From Bacteroidota bacterium (GTDB lineage: Bacteria; Bacteroidota; Bacteroidia; UBA7662; CANHCV01), in contig CANHCV010000010.1 in NCBI GenBank assembly GCA_947459245.1, forward strand, positions 1-55,299: 55,299 nt of DNA, written 5' to 3'. The translations under genes and the position numbers were made by a program. Shown here in pieces: positions 1-8,587 of the stretch (the first letter of the stretch is position 1; every line of letters begins with the position of its first letter). The notes below the pieces were generated by a model. It saw only the letters and a program-made list of their open reading frames with translations, did no database searches and was not told the DNA's origin.

Positions 1-392
1 AGCGGCTGAATGTCTTTGGAGGTTAAATTAGTAACCGCAACAGGAGTGTTTTTTCTCACGTTGGTACCCGCTGTGATGAGGACTTCCTCGGTTTCAAGGG
101 GTTGATACGCTAATCCTACTGAAATGTTTCCACTCTCTCTGATTTCAAGCAGATAGGTTTGAAACCCAATTCTTGAAAACTTCAGTTTTGCAGGAAGCGA
201 TGACAGATTGATCTGAAAATATCCATTTTCGTTGGTTTTTACGGTATTTGAAAGGTTACCGTTTTCTTGAACAAGAACATTTTCGATACTCCGGCTTTCT
301 TCTTCCAATGTTCCAACATTGCCGGTAATTTTGAATTGGCTGAAAGCCAAGGCTGGGAAAAGCATGGTGATCCCGAACCACAAATTTTTCAT
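1..392 (-). CDS. TonB-dependent receptor, N-terminal part (signal peptide, CarboxypepD_reg-like domain, start of plug); runs off the left edge
   Basis: Minus-strand reading from ATG at 392: MKNLWFGITMLFPALAFSQFKITGNV...NENGYFQINLSSLPAKLKFSRIGFQTYLLEI...EEVLITAGTNVRKNTPVAVTNLTSKDIQP; the plug-like 'TPVAVTNLTSKDIQ' motif is characteristic. Confidence 0.88.
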   Translation of the reverse strand, partial: MKNLWFGITMLFPALAFSQFKITGNVGTLEEESRSIENVLVQENGNLSNTVKTNENGYFQINLSSLPAKLKFSRIGFQTYLLEIRESGNISVGLAYQPLETEEVLITAGTNVRKNTPVAVTNLTSKDIQP

Positions 393-449
393 TTTTTTTT
401 GTTTAAGTTAGAAACTGTAGCGGTACGATGGGGTATCCTACCACCGATT

Positions 450-585
450 AGTTCCCTCAGTCCCTCCGCCGGCATTACCCGGATCAGGTACCGAAGCCTC
501 ACTTAAAAGAGACTTCTTGGGTTTGTTCTCAGCAACATTTTCCATTTTGGCGCCTTGATGGAAAATGAAGCACCCCAGAGTGGTG
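450..585 (-). promoter_or_regulatory. TPP (thi-box) riboswitch upstream of the TonB-dependent receptor
   Basis: Reverse complement carries CTCTGGGGTGCTTC...GCTGAGA...ACCTGATCCGGGTAATGCCGGCGGAGGGA, matching the conserved TPP-aptamer segments, with an elongated 10-bp helix (CATTTTCCAT/ATGGAAAATG) between them. Confidence 0.93.
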
Positions 586-634
586 CAAATGTATAACCAA
601 ATGCTTTTTCTAAACTCCCATTTTAAAAAAAAGT

Positions 635-1288
635 TTACCCTTCAAACAAAATACTTCCCAAGCGAACCATGGTCGACCCTTCTTCAACGGCCAAATGGTA
701 ATCGCCCGACATTCCCATGGAAACGGTATCAAAATGCTCTGAAAACTGAGGTTTCAACGCATCAAAAAACAACTTGATTTGTTGAAACTCCTCCCGAATT
801 TGGTTGGTATCGTTTACCATGGAGGCCATTCCCATGATTCCGCGAATTCGAACATGGGGATATTGGGCAAAGTCGATATCGCGGATCTGTTGCAAAAAAG
901 TGGAAGCTGGAAAACCAAATTTCGACTCCTCTTGGGCTACGTGAACCTGCAACAAGCCATCGATCACCCGATTATTCCGCTCGGCTTGCTTGTTGATCTC
1001 TTGCAACAAATCTTCCGAGTCGATGGAATGAATGACCGAAATGAATGGAGCGATGTACTTTACTTTGTTGCGTTGAAGGTGCCCTATCAAATGCCAATGA
1101 ACCCCAGGAAAGTGTTCCACCTTTTCCATCAGCTCCTGCACCCGGTTCTCTCCAAAATTACGAATTCCTAAATCGTACAACGGCTGAATTTCCTTCACCG
1201 TATGAAGTTTGGTTACGGCGATGAGGGTTACCTGTTTCTCCTCCAAACTTTCAAGGATGCTCCTTACCTTTGTTGAATTCATGGACAT
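635..1288 (-). CDS. yggS: YggS-family PLP-binding protein (PLP homeostasis)
   Basis: VTLIAVTKLHTVKEIQPLYDLGIRNFGENRVQELMEKVEHFPGVHWHLIGHLQRNKVKYI...MGMSGDYHLAVEEGSTMVRLGSILFEG; start trimmed from 1465 to the ATG at 1288. Confidence 0.93.
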   Translation of the reverse strand: MSMNSTKVRSILESLEEKQVTLIAVTKLHTVKEIQPLYDLGIRNFGENRVQELMEKVEHFPGVHWHLIGHLQRNKVKYIAPFISVIHSIDSEDLLQEINKQAERNNRVIDGLLQVHVAQEESKFGFPASTFLQQIRDIDFAQYPHVRIRGIMGMASMVNDTNQIREEFQQIKLFFDALKPQFSEHFDTVSMGMSGDYHLAVEEGSTMVRLGSILFEG

Positions 1289-1294
1289 TTTTTG

Positions 1295-1720
1295 ATGCAA
1301 AAATACACGAAAATTGCGCTGATCCTTTTTTTGTTCGGTTGTGAATCGACTCCCTATTCCGATTTGAAACCCGAACTCAGCCAAGAAAAATTCACGGCTA
1401 CCTTGCTGGATCTCCACTTGGCTGAATCGGTAAAAAATGCCGATGTGGTGTACCAATTTCATCAATTCAATCCACAGGAAAAAAAAGAGATCTTTTTATC
1501 GGTTTTTAAAAAACACCAAACCGATTCGGCTTCCTTTTTCAAAACCATGGAATACTACCAAAAAGCCAATCCGAAAGCGTTTGAACAAATTCTTCAAGCA
1601 GTTGTTCAACAATTGGATTCGATGATCAACCTGAAAAAATCACAGATTCCAACCCCCAAAACTCCCCTTACCGACTCGACCAAACTCCGTGAAACTATAT
1701 CCCGAATACTTAATCGATAA
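1295..1720 (+). CDS. DUF4296 domain-containing lipoprotein
   Basis: Lipobox LFLFGCES followed by the 'LLDLHLAES' motif typical of Bacteroidota DUF4296 proteins. Confidence 0.8.
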   Translation: MQKYTKIALILFLFGCESTPYSDLKPELSQEKFTATLLDLHLAESVKNADVVYQFHQFNPQEKKEIFLSVFKKHQTDSASFFKTMEYYQKANPKAFEQILQAVVQQLDSMINLKKSQIPTPKTPLTDSTKLRETISRILNR

Positions 1721-4058
1721 ACTCGATTTCTCCGCATTAAAATCGCACATTTCCCATTACGGTCGTGGAGTGGCTTCCCGAGAATTTGCAATTCATCTTC
1801 CCCTATTGGAATCTGAGGATGACGCACTTCACCAAATGCATTGCATTGAAGAACTCCGGATCCTTCTCGCTTCGGGCGGCGATGTTTTTTTTGAAGAAAC
1901 ACCCGATCTCAATCCCATTTTAAAAGAAGCGGCCATTGAAGGGTTTCTGCTTGGAGAGTACGACATTTTTCTGATCGCAAAATCGGCCAGAAATCTGGTT
2001 AAATTCAAGAAATTCTTAGATAAACAAGAAGAAGGATTTGGACATTTGAATCGGTTTTTATCCTCCTTTCATTTCGATTTGATTTGGTTGAAGGAGATTG
2101 ACCGATGCATCTCGAAAGAGGGAAAAATCAAACCCGACGCATCTACCGAATTGAAGAAGGCGCATCATCGTTTTTTGGTTAAGGAAGATGAAACCCGAAG
2201 CCGACTCAATCAACTGTTTAAAACTGCCAAAGAAAACAATTACACTTCGGAGCCGTCCATAACGATCCGAAATGGAAGAATGGTCATGCCCTTGTTGGTG
2301 GAACACAAGCGTAAATTTCCAGGGGTTATTCACGATGAATCGGCAACTGGAAAAACCATTTATCTCGAACCCAATGAAGTTTTTGAGTTGAACAACGAAC
2401 TTAAAAACATCGAGTACGAAATGGAAAGGGAAAAGCGAATCATTTTAGCCAAATTGAGCCAAGAGATTCGATCAAAAATTCAACTGTTTCAACAATCATT
2501 CAAGCTTTTCACGCTTTTGGATTTTTTTCGCTCGGTTACTGCCGCCTTGGGCGATTTAGAAACCATCATTCCTGAATTTTCCAAGGAGGGTTTTGAATTG
2601 ATAGAAGCAACGAATCCCGTTCTTTTTATTCAAAACCAAAAGCGTAACCGCCCAACCATTCCTTTGTCCTTAAAAACCAACCGCGAAAAATCGTTGATTT
2701 TGGTTTCGGGTCCGAACGCTGGCGGTAAATCGGTTGCCTTAAAAACGGTCGGATTGATTCAACTCATGGCTCAATCGGGACTGCCCATTCCGGCGAAAGT
2801 TGGAACTCATTTAAAGTGGTTCGAACAGTTTTTTGTTGATTTGGGCGACAATCAGTCGGTTTCGAATGAACTTTCAACGTATTCGGCCCACCTCGCAACC
2901 ATGCGAAAATTCATGGCTGAAGGCAACGATAAAACCCTCATTCTCATCGACGAATTTGGAATGGGAACCGATCCTACTTTTGGCGGAGCCATTGCCGAAG
3001 CCATTTTAGAGGAATTGATAGCACAGCATTGTTGGGGAATGATCAACACCCACTTTTCGAACTTAAAAACCTTTGCGGCCGAACATCCAGGCATTGAAAA
3101 TGCTTCCATGAGTTTCAATCTTAAAACTTTGGAACCACGCTTTCAATTTGAGCAGGGAATACCAGGAAGCTCCTACGCACTCGAAATTGCTCAAAAAATG
3201 GGTATCCCCGCTTCTGTCATCCAAAAAGCAGAACAAAAAGCCGGAAGAAAACAAAAAGACGTTGACTCTTTGATGATCGACCTACAAAGAAGGGAGCAAG
3301 AATTGAAGCGATTGATTGAAGGCAATGCGGTAAAGGATGATTTGTTGGAAGAATTGATTCAAATCAACAAAAATGCAGAAGTTGTTCAAAAGCAAACCGA
3401 AAAAGAAATCATTCGGAAGGCCAAAGAAGAAGCGGCAAAAATTCTTCAAGATGCTCAACGGGTCGTAGAGAAAACGGTTCAAGACATTTTGTCGACGGGT
3501 GCTGAAAAGGAAAAAATAAAAGTTATTCGTCAATCCTTCGAAGTTCAAAAAAGCAAAATCAAAGACGATCTTCAAAAACTTCCACCTCCTCCCCCATCCA
3601 AAGTTTCTCCCGATTCCTTAATGGTTGGAGGATGGGTAAAATACCAACCCACGGGTGGAAAAGGAAGAATCATAGAACTGAAAAACAAACGTGCCTTTGT
3701 TGAATTCGACGACATTCGAATGATGGTGGATCCTCAACTATTGATCCCCATTAAAAATCATAAAAGTGCATCCACCCAAAAGGTGACCATTTCCATCACC
3801 AACCCCATGGAGAACTTAAGTTCACATTTGGATTTAAGAGGATTTCGAGGGCCTGAGGCGATAGCTGCGATGGATGCTTGGTTGGATCGATGTGTTTTAA
3901 CCGGGGCCGGAAATTTGAGCATTTTGCACGGCCGAGGCGATGGAATACTAAGAAAATTGATTCGAGAACAATTGAGGCGTCATCCGAATGTAGAAAGTTA
4001 CGAAAGCGAGCACGCCGACCGTGGTGGCGATGGAATTACCTTGGTGCGGTTGAAATAA
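1689..4058 (+). CDS. mutS2: Endonuclease MutS2 (MutS ATPase core plus C-terminal Smr domain)
   Basis: P-loop GPNAGGKSVALKTVGL, LIDEFGMGTDP, and C-terminal Smr LDLRGFRGPEA...LSILHGRGDGILRKLIREQL; GTG start overlapping the DUF4296 gene. Confidence 0.95.
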   Translation: MKLYPEYLIDKLDFSALKSHISHYGRGVASREFAIHLPLLESEDDALHQMHCIEELRILLASGGDVFFEETPDLNPILKEAAIEGFLLGEYDIFLIAKSARNLVKFKKFLDKQEEGFGHLNRFLSSFHFDLIWLKEIDRCISKEGKIKPDASTELKKAHHRFLVKEDETRSRLNQLFKTAKENNYTSEPSITIRNGRMVMPLLVEHKRKFPGVIHDESATGKTIYLEPNEVFELNNELKNIEYEMEREKRIILAKLSQEIRSKIQLFQQSFKLFTLLDFFRSVTAALGDLETIIPEFSKEGFELIEATNPVLFIQNQKRNRPTIPLSLKTNREKSLILVSGPNAGGKSVALKTVGLIQLMAQSGLPIPAKVGTHLKWFEQFFVDLGDNQSVSNELSTYSAHLATMRKFMAEGNDKTLILIDEFGMGTDPTFGGAIAEAILEELIAQHCWGMINTHFSNLKTFAAEHPGIENASMSFNLKTLEPRFQFEQGIPGSSYALEIAQKMGIPASVIQKAEQKAGRKQKDVDSLMIDLQRREQELKRLIEGNAVKDDLLEELIQINKNAEVVQKQTEKEIIRKAKEEAAKILQDAQRVVEKTVQDILSTGAEKEKIKVIRQSFEVQKSKIKDDLQKLPPPPPSKVSPDSLMVGGWVKYQPTGGKGRIIELKNKRAFVEFDDIRMMVDPQLLIPIKNHKSASTQKVTISITNPMENLSSHLDLRGFRGPEAIAAMDAWLDRCVLTGAGNLSILHGRGDGILRKLIREQLRRHPNVESYESEHADRGGDGITLVRLK

Positions 4059-4061
4059 TTC

Positions 4062-4093
4062 TTGCACGAATCCTTCATTTTAAATTACCTTTG
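4062..4093 (+). promoter_or_regulatory. Putative Bacteroidota sigma-A promoter (TTG-N21-TACCTTTG) of the cobalamin riboswitch-btuB operon
   Basis: TTG at 4062-4064, TACCTTTG at 4086-4093, just upstream of the riboswitch. Confidence 0.5.
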
Positions 4094-4097
4094 TCTC

Positions 4098-4262
4098 AGT
4101 TTTCGGTTCCATGGAAGCATGGATGAAAAGGGAATCAGGTGAAAATCCTGAACAGTCCCGCTGCCGTAAACCTCAATAGGATTTATTCAAACCACTGTTC
4201 TTCTGGAATGGGAAGGGAATAAATACTGAGGAAAGTCGGAAGACCTGCCGAAAGCGATGTGA
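4098..4262 (+). promoter_or_regulatory. Cobalamin (AdoCbl) riboswitch
   Basis: AAAAGGGAATCAGGTGAAAATCCTGAACAGTCCCGCTGCCGTAA...GAGGAAAGTCGGAAGACCTGCCG match the conserved B12-box core. Confidence 0.95.
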
Positions 4263-4285
4263 GGCCTGCATCTTCGTGGATTGAG

Positions 4286-6091
4286 ATGCCCAAACGAAAA
4301 AACATGACGATAAAACTCCTGCTCGTGGCGATTTTCGCTTCGGGATTCTTCTCGGTTTTCGCTCAAAAAATCGACACCCTTGCCCCTGCCGAAATCATTA
4401 CTCGGCGGAAACCTAAAAGTTGTCCAACCGCAGCTCCCTCCTTTTCTTTGGATCGATCCAATTCCATGAGCATGGATGCCCTTTCAACCGCTGCCCTATT
4501 GGAACAAAACTCCATGGCCACCCTTCGAGGATATGGACCCATGGCCCTCCAAACAGCATCTTTCCGCGGATTACCTGGAGTTGGAACCCAAATTCTTTTG
4601 GGCAATCAGCCCATCAATAGCCCCATCAATGGAGTATTCGACTTGAACCTAATTCCAGCTTTCTTCTTAGGTACCATACACCTTCAACCGGGCGGCTCTG
4701 GCGGTAGCTTTGGGGGCGGAGCCGTAGGAGGAAACATTCAACTCCTGCCCGATCGATCAAAACGAAATTCTATCCTCTTGCAAGGTGGAAGTTTTGGATC
4801 ATTCGCCATTGGCGCAAAAGGTTCATTAGGTAACCTTTTAAACATTGCCTTCTTCAAGGAAGAAAATAAACTGAATTATCCCCTACCAAAATCCCTTCAT
4901 GGCTTTACGCCCAACAACCGATTGGAAAACTCTCAAATGAAGCGAACGGCATTTCAATTGAGTTGGGGAAAACAAGGTTGGTTGCATGCATCCAATGCCA
5001 TTCGACATTTGCCCATTTCAGTGGTAAGTGGAACTGGCACTGCGGTGCAAACCGATAAAATGATTCGATTCCAAGATGGGAAAATCTGGAGAAATAACAA
5101 CCATCAATGGGAATTGGATGCATTTGGGAGTTATGAATGGAACCAATACGAAGATTCGAAAATTTCTCTCAACGATACCAACCACTGCGGTTGGCTGGGG
5201 AGCCAACAACGTTGGAAAATTCATAAGGGAAGTCATTTATTCATTTTTGAAAACGGTTGGCAAGGGTATTGGGCTCGCTCCCCCTATTTCAATCAAGATT
5301 TTCGAGGTCACCGATGGAATGCTTCTGGCAAATGGAATTTTGAAGGGGGCGACTCCACCCTTCAAGGTCACCTTTTAATACGAAAAGAACAATTCAATCA
5401 AACTTTTTCCCCTTGGATCTTGGATGGATTTATCCAAAAATCAATTTCCAAGGTGGTTTCAAAGGTGCATGTTGGTCAGGTTTTCCGATTTCCAACCCTC
5501 AATGATTGGTTTTGGAGACCCGGTGGGGATCCCACCTTGCAACCAGAAAAAGGTTGGAATACCGAGTGGGGATTGATCTACAAGAATATGGAAGCCACCG
5601 GTTTTGCCACATTTCTCTCCGATCAAATTTTATGGGTTCCAACATCATCAGGATTTTGGAAAGCAGAAAATGCCGGACAAACCCGTACATGGGGAGTTGA
5701 GTGGAAGGTTAAACACCTGAAAATGGGACCATTTCATGGAGAGTTCAATGGAACGTACCAACAACCTCGACAATTGAAATCCACTTGGATTCCATTGTTG
5801 TACCAACCCGATTGGAAAATTCAAACAAAATGGGCTACGAATTGGAAAGGGTTGAAAAGTGAAATCAGCATGGTAGCCCAAGGAAAACGAAATGTTACGA
5901 CCGACGGCTCGGTTCAATTGCCCAACCAAGGGCAGGTAAATCTTTGGGTTGATTTCAGTGAGAAATTGCCCAAGGGATTGAGCGGTAAGTTGGGTATTCA
6001 GAATGTCTTGGGGAATAATTGGTGGTATTTACCGTATTTACCCGGACCTAAATTTCAAACACAAATTCAAATTCAATATCAGTTTTTATGA
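4286..6091 (+). CDS. btuB: TonB-dependent vitamin B12 receptor, BtuB-like
   Basis: Signal peptide, plug (LLEQNSMATLRGYGPMALQTASFRGLPGVGTQILLGNQPINSPINGVFDLNLIP), C-terminal beta-strand ending ...QIQYQFL; directly downstream of a cobalamin riboswitch. Alternative ATG at 4304. Confidence 0.88.
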   Translation: MPKRKNMTIKLLLVAIFASGFFSVFAQKIDTLAPAEIITRRKPKSCPTAAPSFSLDRSNSMSMDALSTAALLEQNSMATLRGYGPMALQTASFRGLPGVGTQILLGNQPINSPINGVFDLNLIPAFFLGTIHLQPGGSGGSFGGGAVGGNIQLLPDRSKRNSILLQGGSFGSFAIGAKGSLGNLLNIAFFKEENKLNYPLPKSLHGFTPNNRLENSQMKRTAFQLSWGKQGWLHASNAIRHLPISVVSGTGTAVQTDKMIRFQDGKIWRNNNHQWELDAFGSYEWNQYEDSKISLNDTNHCGWLGSQQRWKIHKGSHLFIFENGWQGYWARSPYFNQDFRGHRWNASGKWNFEGGDSTLQGHLLIRKEQFNQTFSPWILDGFIQKSISKVVSKVHVGQVFRFPTLNDWFWRPGGDPTLQPEKGWNTEWGLIYKNMEATGFATFLSDQILWVPTSSGFWKAENAGQTRTWGVEWKVKHLKMGPFHGEFNGTYQQPRQLKSTWIPLLYQPDWKIQTKWATNWKGLKSEISMVAQGKRNVTTDGSVQLPNQGQVNLWVDFSEKLPKGLSGKLGIQNVLGNNWWYLPYLPGPKFQTQIQIQYQFL

Positions 6092-7131
6092 AAAAAATGC
6101 TGCTCGGCCTTTTGGTAGGCCTTTCCTTAATGGGTTGTCGCGATCGCGGACACCAAGGTCATGATAAAGATTATTCTCAAGGGGTGATCATTGTAAATGA
6201 AGGTCTATTTTCGGGTGGAACTGGAAACATCCAATTTTACAACTCAAGTACCAAAGAACTTTGGGATCAGGTTTTCGATTCGGTTAACAATCGCCCCATT
6301 GGAAGCATCGCTCAAAGTGTAACTTTCAGTACCGACCAAGTATTTATTGTAGTGAACAATAGCAATAAAATTGAAATTGTGAACCGGAACACTTTTAAAT
6401 CGGAAGGCACTCAATTTGGTTTGAATTTACCCGACGAAATTATTTATTTAGACGGGAAATTGTACGTTACCGAGTGGGTGAATTTTAATGGAGATCCCGG
6501 AAATGTAGTGGTCATTGACCCTCACGCCGGAACCATATTGAAGCGAATTGCTGTAGGAGTAACTCCAAGTAAAATGGCATTGGTAAATGGTACTCACCTG
6601 GCCGTGGTTAACAGCGGAGATAGCACCGTTTCTTACGTGAATATTTCGAGTCAATCGGTTGAAAAGACTTTAGAAGTTAATCAAAACCCCAACAGCGTGG
6701 TAGCTTTAGGCGGTAGCAAATTCGCAGTATTATGCGGTGGGAATCCGAGTTGGAAGGGAAAAGAAACGGCTGGATCCATTCACTTTTTTGAATTTGGTAG
6801 CGAAACCAGCCGATCGGTCTTCTCTCAGATGACCTACCACCCTGCCCTTTTATGCAAGAATAGCAATAATCAATTGGTTTATGCCTTGGACGGGAAGTTG
6901 ATGATGATGGCACCGGGTAGTACCCAAGTGTCGGAAACACCCTGGTTTTCCCACAACGGAATCGGCAGCATTTATGGATTGGGTTATTACGAAAACGAGC
7001 AACAATGGTGGATATCCGATGCGAAAGACTTCGCTTCTCGCGGAATCGTTTATCGGGTGAACAACAATGCCGGTTTGATCGATAGCATGACGGCAGGTAT
7101 TGTGCCGAGAAACTTCGGGTTTCTGAAGTAA
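6088..7131 (+). CDS. YncE/DUF5074-type beta-propeller lipoprotein, BtuG-like cobalamin-binding candidate
   Basis: Lipobox LVGLSLMGCRD; repeated propeller blades (GVIIVNEGLFSGGTGNIQFYNSS..., IIYLDGKLYVTEWVN...GNVVVIDP...ILKRIAVGVTPSKMALVNG); start overlaps the btuB stop (ATGA). Confidence 0.75.
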   Translation: MKKMLLGLLVGLSLMGCRDRGHQGHDKDYSQGVIIVNEGLFSGGTGNIQFYNSSTKELWDQVFDSVNNRPIGSIAQSVTFSTDQVFIVVNNSNKIEIVNRNTFKSEGTQFGLNLPDEIIYLDGKLYVTEWVNFNGDPGNVVVIDPHAGTILKRIAVGVTPSKMALVNGTHLAVVNSGDSTVSYVNISSQSVEKTLEVNQNPNSVVALGGSKFAVLCGGNPSWKGKETAGSIHFFEFGSETSRSVFSQMTYHPALLCKNSNNQLVYALDGKLMMMAPGSTQVSETPWFSHNGIGSIYGLGYYENEQQWWISDAKDFASRGIVYRVNNNAGLIDSMTAGIVPRNFGFLK

Positions 7132-7470
7132 TTAAATCTTCTGGAATGTTTTGACGGCAACAATGTTGTTGTCGTCAAAATATTTCACGATGTACAACCC
7201 TTTTGGAAAATCTTCCACAGGTACAATCAATGTTTCAATGGAAGTATCAATTCTCTTTTTGTAAACTTGCCGACCTAAAAGATTGAAAATCTCAACGGAG
7301 CCGCTGGATCTGCCTTCTTTAGAAATTTGAAGATTGATGCTATTATCTGAAACAGGATTCGGAAAGCATTTGATAACAACCCGGGTTTGTGCAACGGAAA
7401 ATTGGAAGGAAGCCAACAAAAGTGACATCCAAAAAAACTTCCAAAATCGATTACAATTTTCCTTCATCAA
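7132..7470 (-). CDS. Short T9SS type A sorting-domain protein (signal peptide + CTD only)
   Basis: Signal peptide (FFWMSLLLASFQFSVAQ) followed at once by CFPNPVSDNSINLQI...SVEIFNLLGRQVYKK...PKGLYIVKYFDDNNIVAVKTFQKI. Confidence 0.8.
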   Translation of the reverse strand: MMKENCNRFWKFFWMSLLLASFQFSVAQTRVVIKCFPNPVSDNSINLQISKEGRSSGSVEIFNLLGRQVYKKRIDTSIETLIVPVEDFPKGLYIVKYFDDNNIVAVKTFQKI

Positions 7471-8140
7471 CGAAACTATAGTACCTGTGATTTGCGAAGA
7501 TAATATGATCGATCAAAGTTATATCAAAAAGTTCTGCACCTTTTTTCAATTTTGCAGTCAATTCTGCGTCTGCTGAGCTTGGAAGGATATTTCCGCTGGG
7601 ATGATTATGCATCAAAAAAAATCCCAATGCTTTACGCATAATTGCTTTCCGAATGATTAATCGAACATCAACAATGGTACTGGTTATTCCTCCAATGGAA
7701 ATTCGTTCAAAGTGAATCAATTCATTCCGATTGTTAACAAAGGCAACCATGAATTCTTCGTGATCCAAATCGAGAAATTGCCATTTGAAGTATTGATACA
7801 CTTTATCACTGTGGTTGAGAATAACCACATCTGGCGGCGGTTCCTGCAAGCGCCTCCGAGCGAGTTCTAAGCCCGCCGCAAGGGCAAGAGAACCGTTCAA
7901 ATTAATTCCCTCCACGGCCTGAAAATCCAGATAATCCAACTTTGCTAATTGACTCAAGTTTCCATCGGCCATGGCCATGAGCGATTTTGCACTTTCGTAC
8001 GATTGGCCTTTTGGGGTAGATGGAGAAAGGATCAATTCCAACAACTCCTCATCCGACAGGTACTGACTTCCGTACGTTTGAAATTTTTGTTTTGCATGCA
8101 AGCCCAGCCTCTTTGCGGGGGGCATTTCATTCTTTTTCAT
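7451..8140 (-). CDS. radC: RadC family protein (JAB/MPN domain)
   Basis: YLSDEELLELILSPSTPKGQS...FLMHNHPSGNILPSSADAELTAKLKKGAELFDITLIDHIIFANHRYYSFVDEG; JAMM motif HNHPSG. Start trimmed to MKKNEMPP at 8140. Confidence 0.95.
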   Translation of the reverse strand: MKKNEMPPAKRLGLHAKQKFQTYGSQYLSDEELLELILSPSTPKGQSYESAKSLMAMADGNLSQLAKLDYLDFQAVEGINLNGSLALAAGLELARRRLQEPPPDVVILNHSDKVYQYFKWQFLDLDHEEFMVAFVNNRNELIHFERISIGGITSTIVDVRLIIRKAIMRKALGFFLMHNHPSGNILPSSADAELTAKLKKGAELFDITLIDHIIFANHRYYSFVDEGKL

Positions 8141-8155
8141 GCCACAAAAATAAAA

Positions 8156-8178
8156 ATGGCCTGCCGAAGGCAAGCCAT
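8156..8178 (-). terminator. Rho-independent terminator of rpsT
   Basis: ATGGC-C-TGCC-GAA-GGCA-A-GCCAT hairpin; on the minus strand followed by TTTTATTTTT. Confidence 0.7.
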
Positions 8179-8205
8179 TTTAAACGTTTATAAACGTTTC
8201 CCGTT

Positions 8206-8460
8206 TTATCCCAAACGGTTAATGTGTTTTGCTAACCTGGATTTCAAGTTAGAAGCTTTGTTTTTGTGGATAATGTTACGCTTCGCCAAACGGTCGATGT
8301 GCGAAACTACAGTTGGCAACAATTCTACCGCTGCTCCTTTTTCTTTCATCAAACGCAAGCGCTTGATCAAGGTGCGGGTTGTTTTGTGCTGATAGCGGTT
8401 ACGCAGACGACGTACCGCATTTTGACGAATTCTCTTAAGTGCTGATTTATGATTAGCCAT
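8206..8460 (-). CDS. rpsT: 30S ribosomal protein S20
   Basis: MANHKSALKRIRQNAVRRLRNRYQHKTTRTLIKRL...NIIHKNKASNLKSRLAKHINRLG. Confidence 0.97.
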   Translation of the reverse strand: MANHKSALKRIRQNAVRRLRNRYQHKTTRTLIKRLRLMKEKGAAVELLPTVVSHIDRLAKRNIIHKNKASNLKSRLAKHINRLG

Positions 8461-8481
8461 AGTTGCTTTTCAATTGGAACG

Positions 8482-8512
8482 CAAAGATAACTGCAAAACA
8501 ATCATCTTTCAA
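8482..8512 (-). promoter_or_regulatory. Putative rpsT promoter TTG-N20-TATCTTTG
   Basis: Minus-strand TTG (complement of 8510-8512) and TATCTTTG (complement of 8482-8489). Confidence 0.55.
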
Positions 8513-8587
8513 AGCGTTTCCCAATTCTTTTTTCAAATTTCTTCAATTTGTTCCTTGAACGCCTAAAAATACCGCTATTTTCGCATC

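Noticed and set aside
779-1171. 130-aa plus-strand ORF opposite yggS
   Set aside because: yggS on the other strand is strongly supported; this is its antisense translation.
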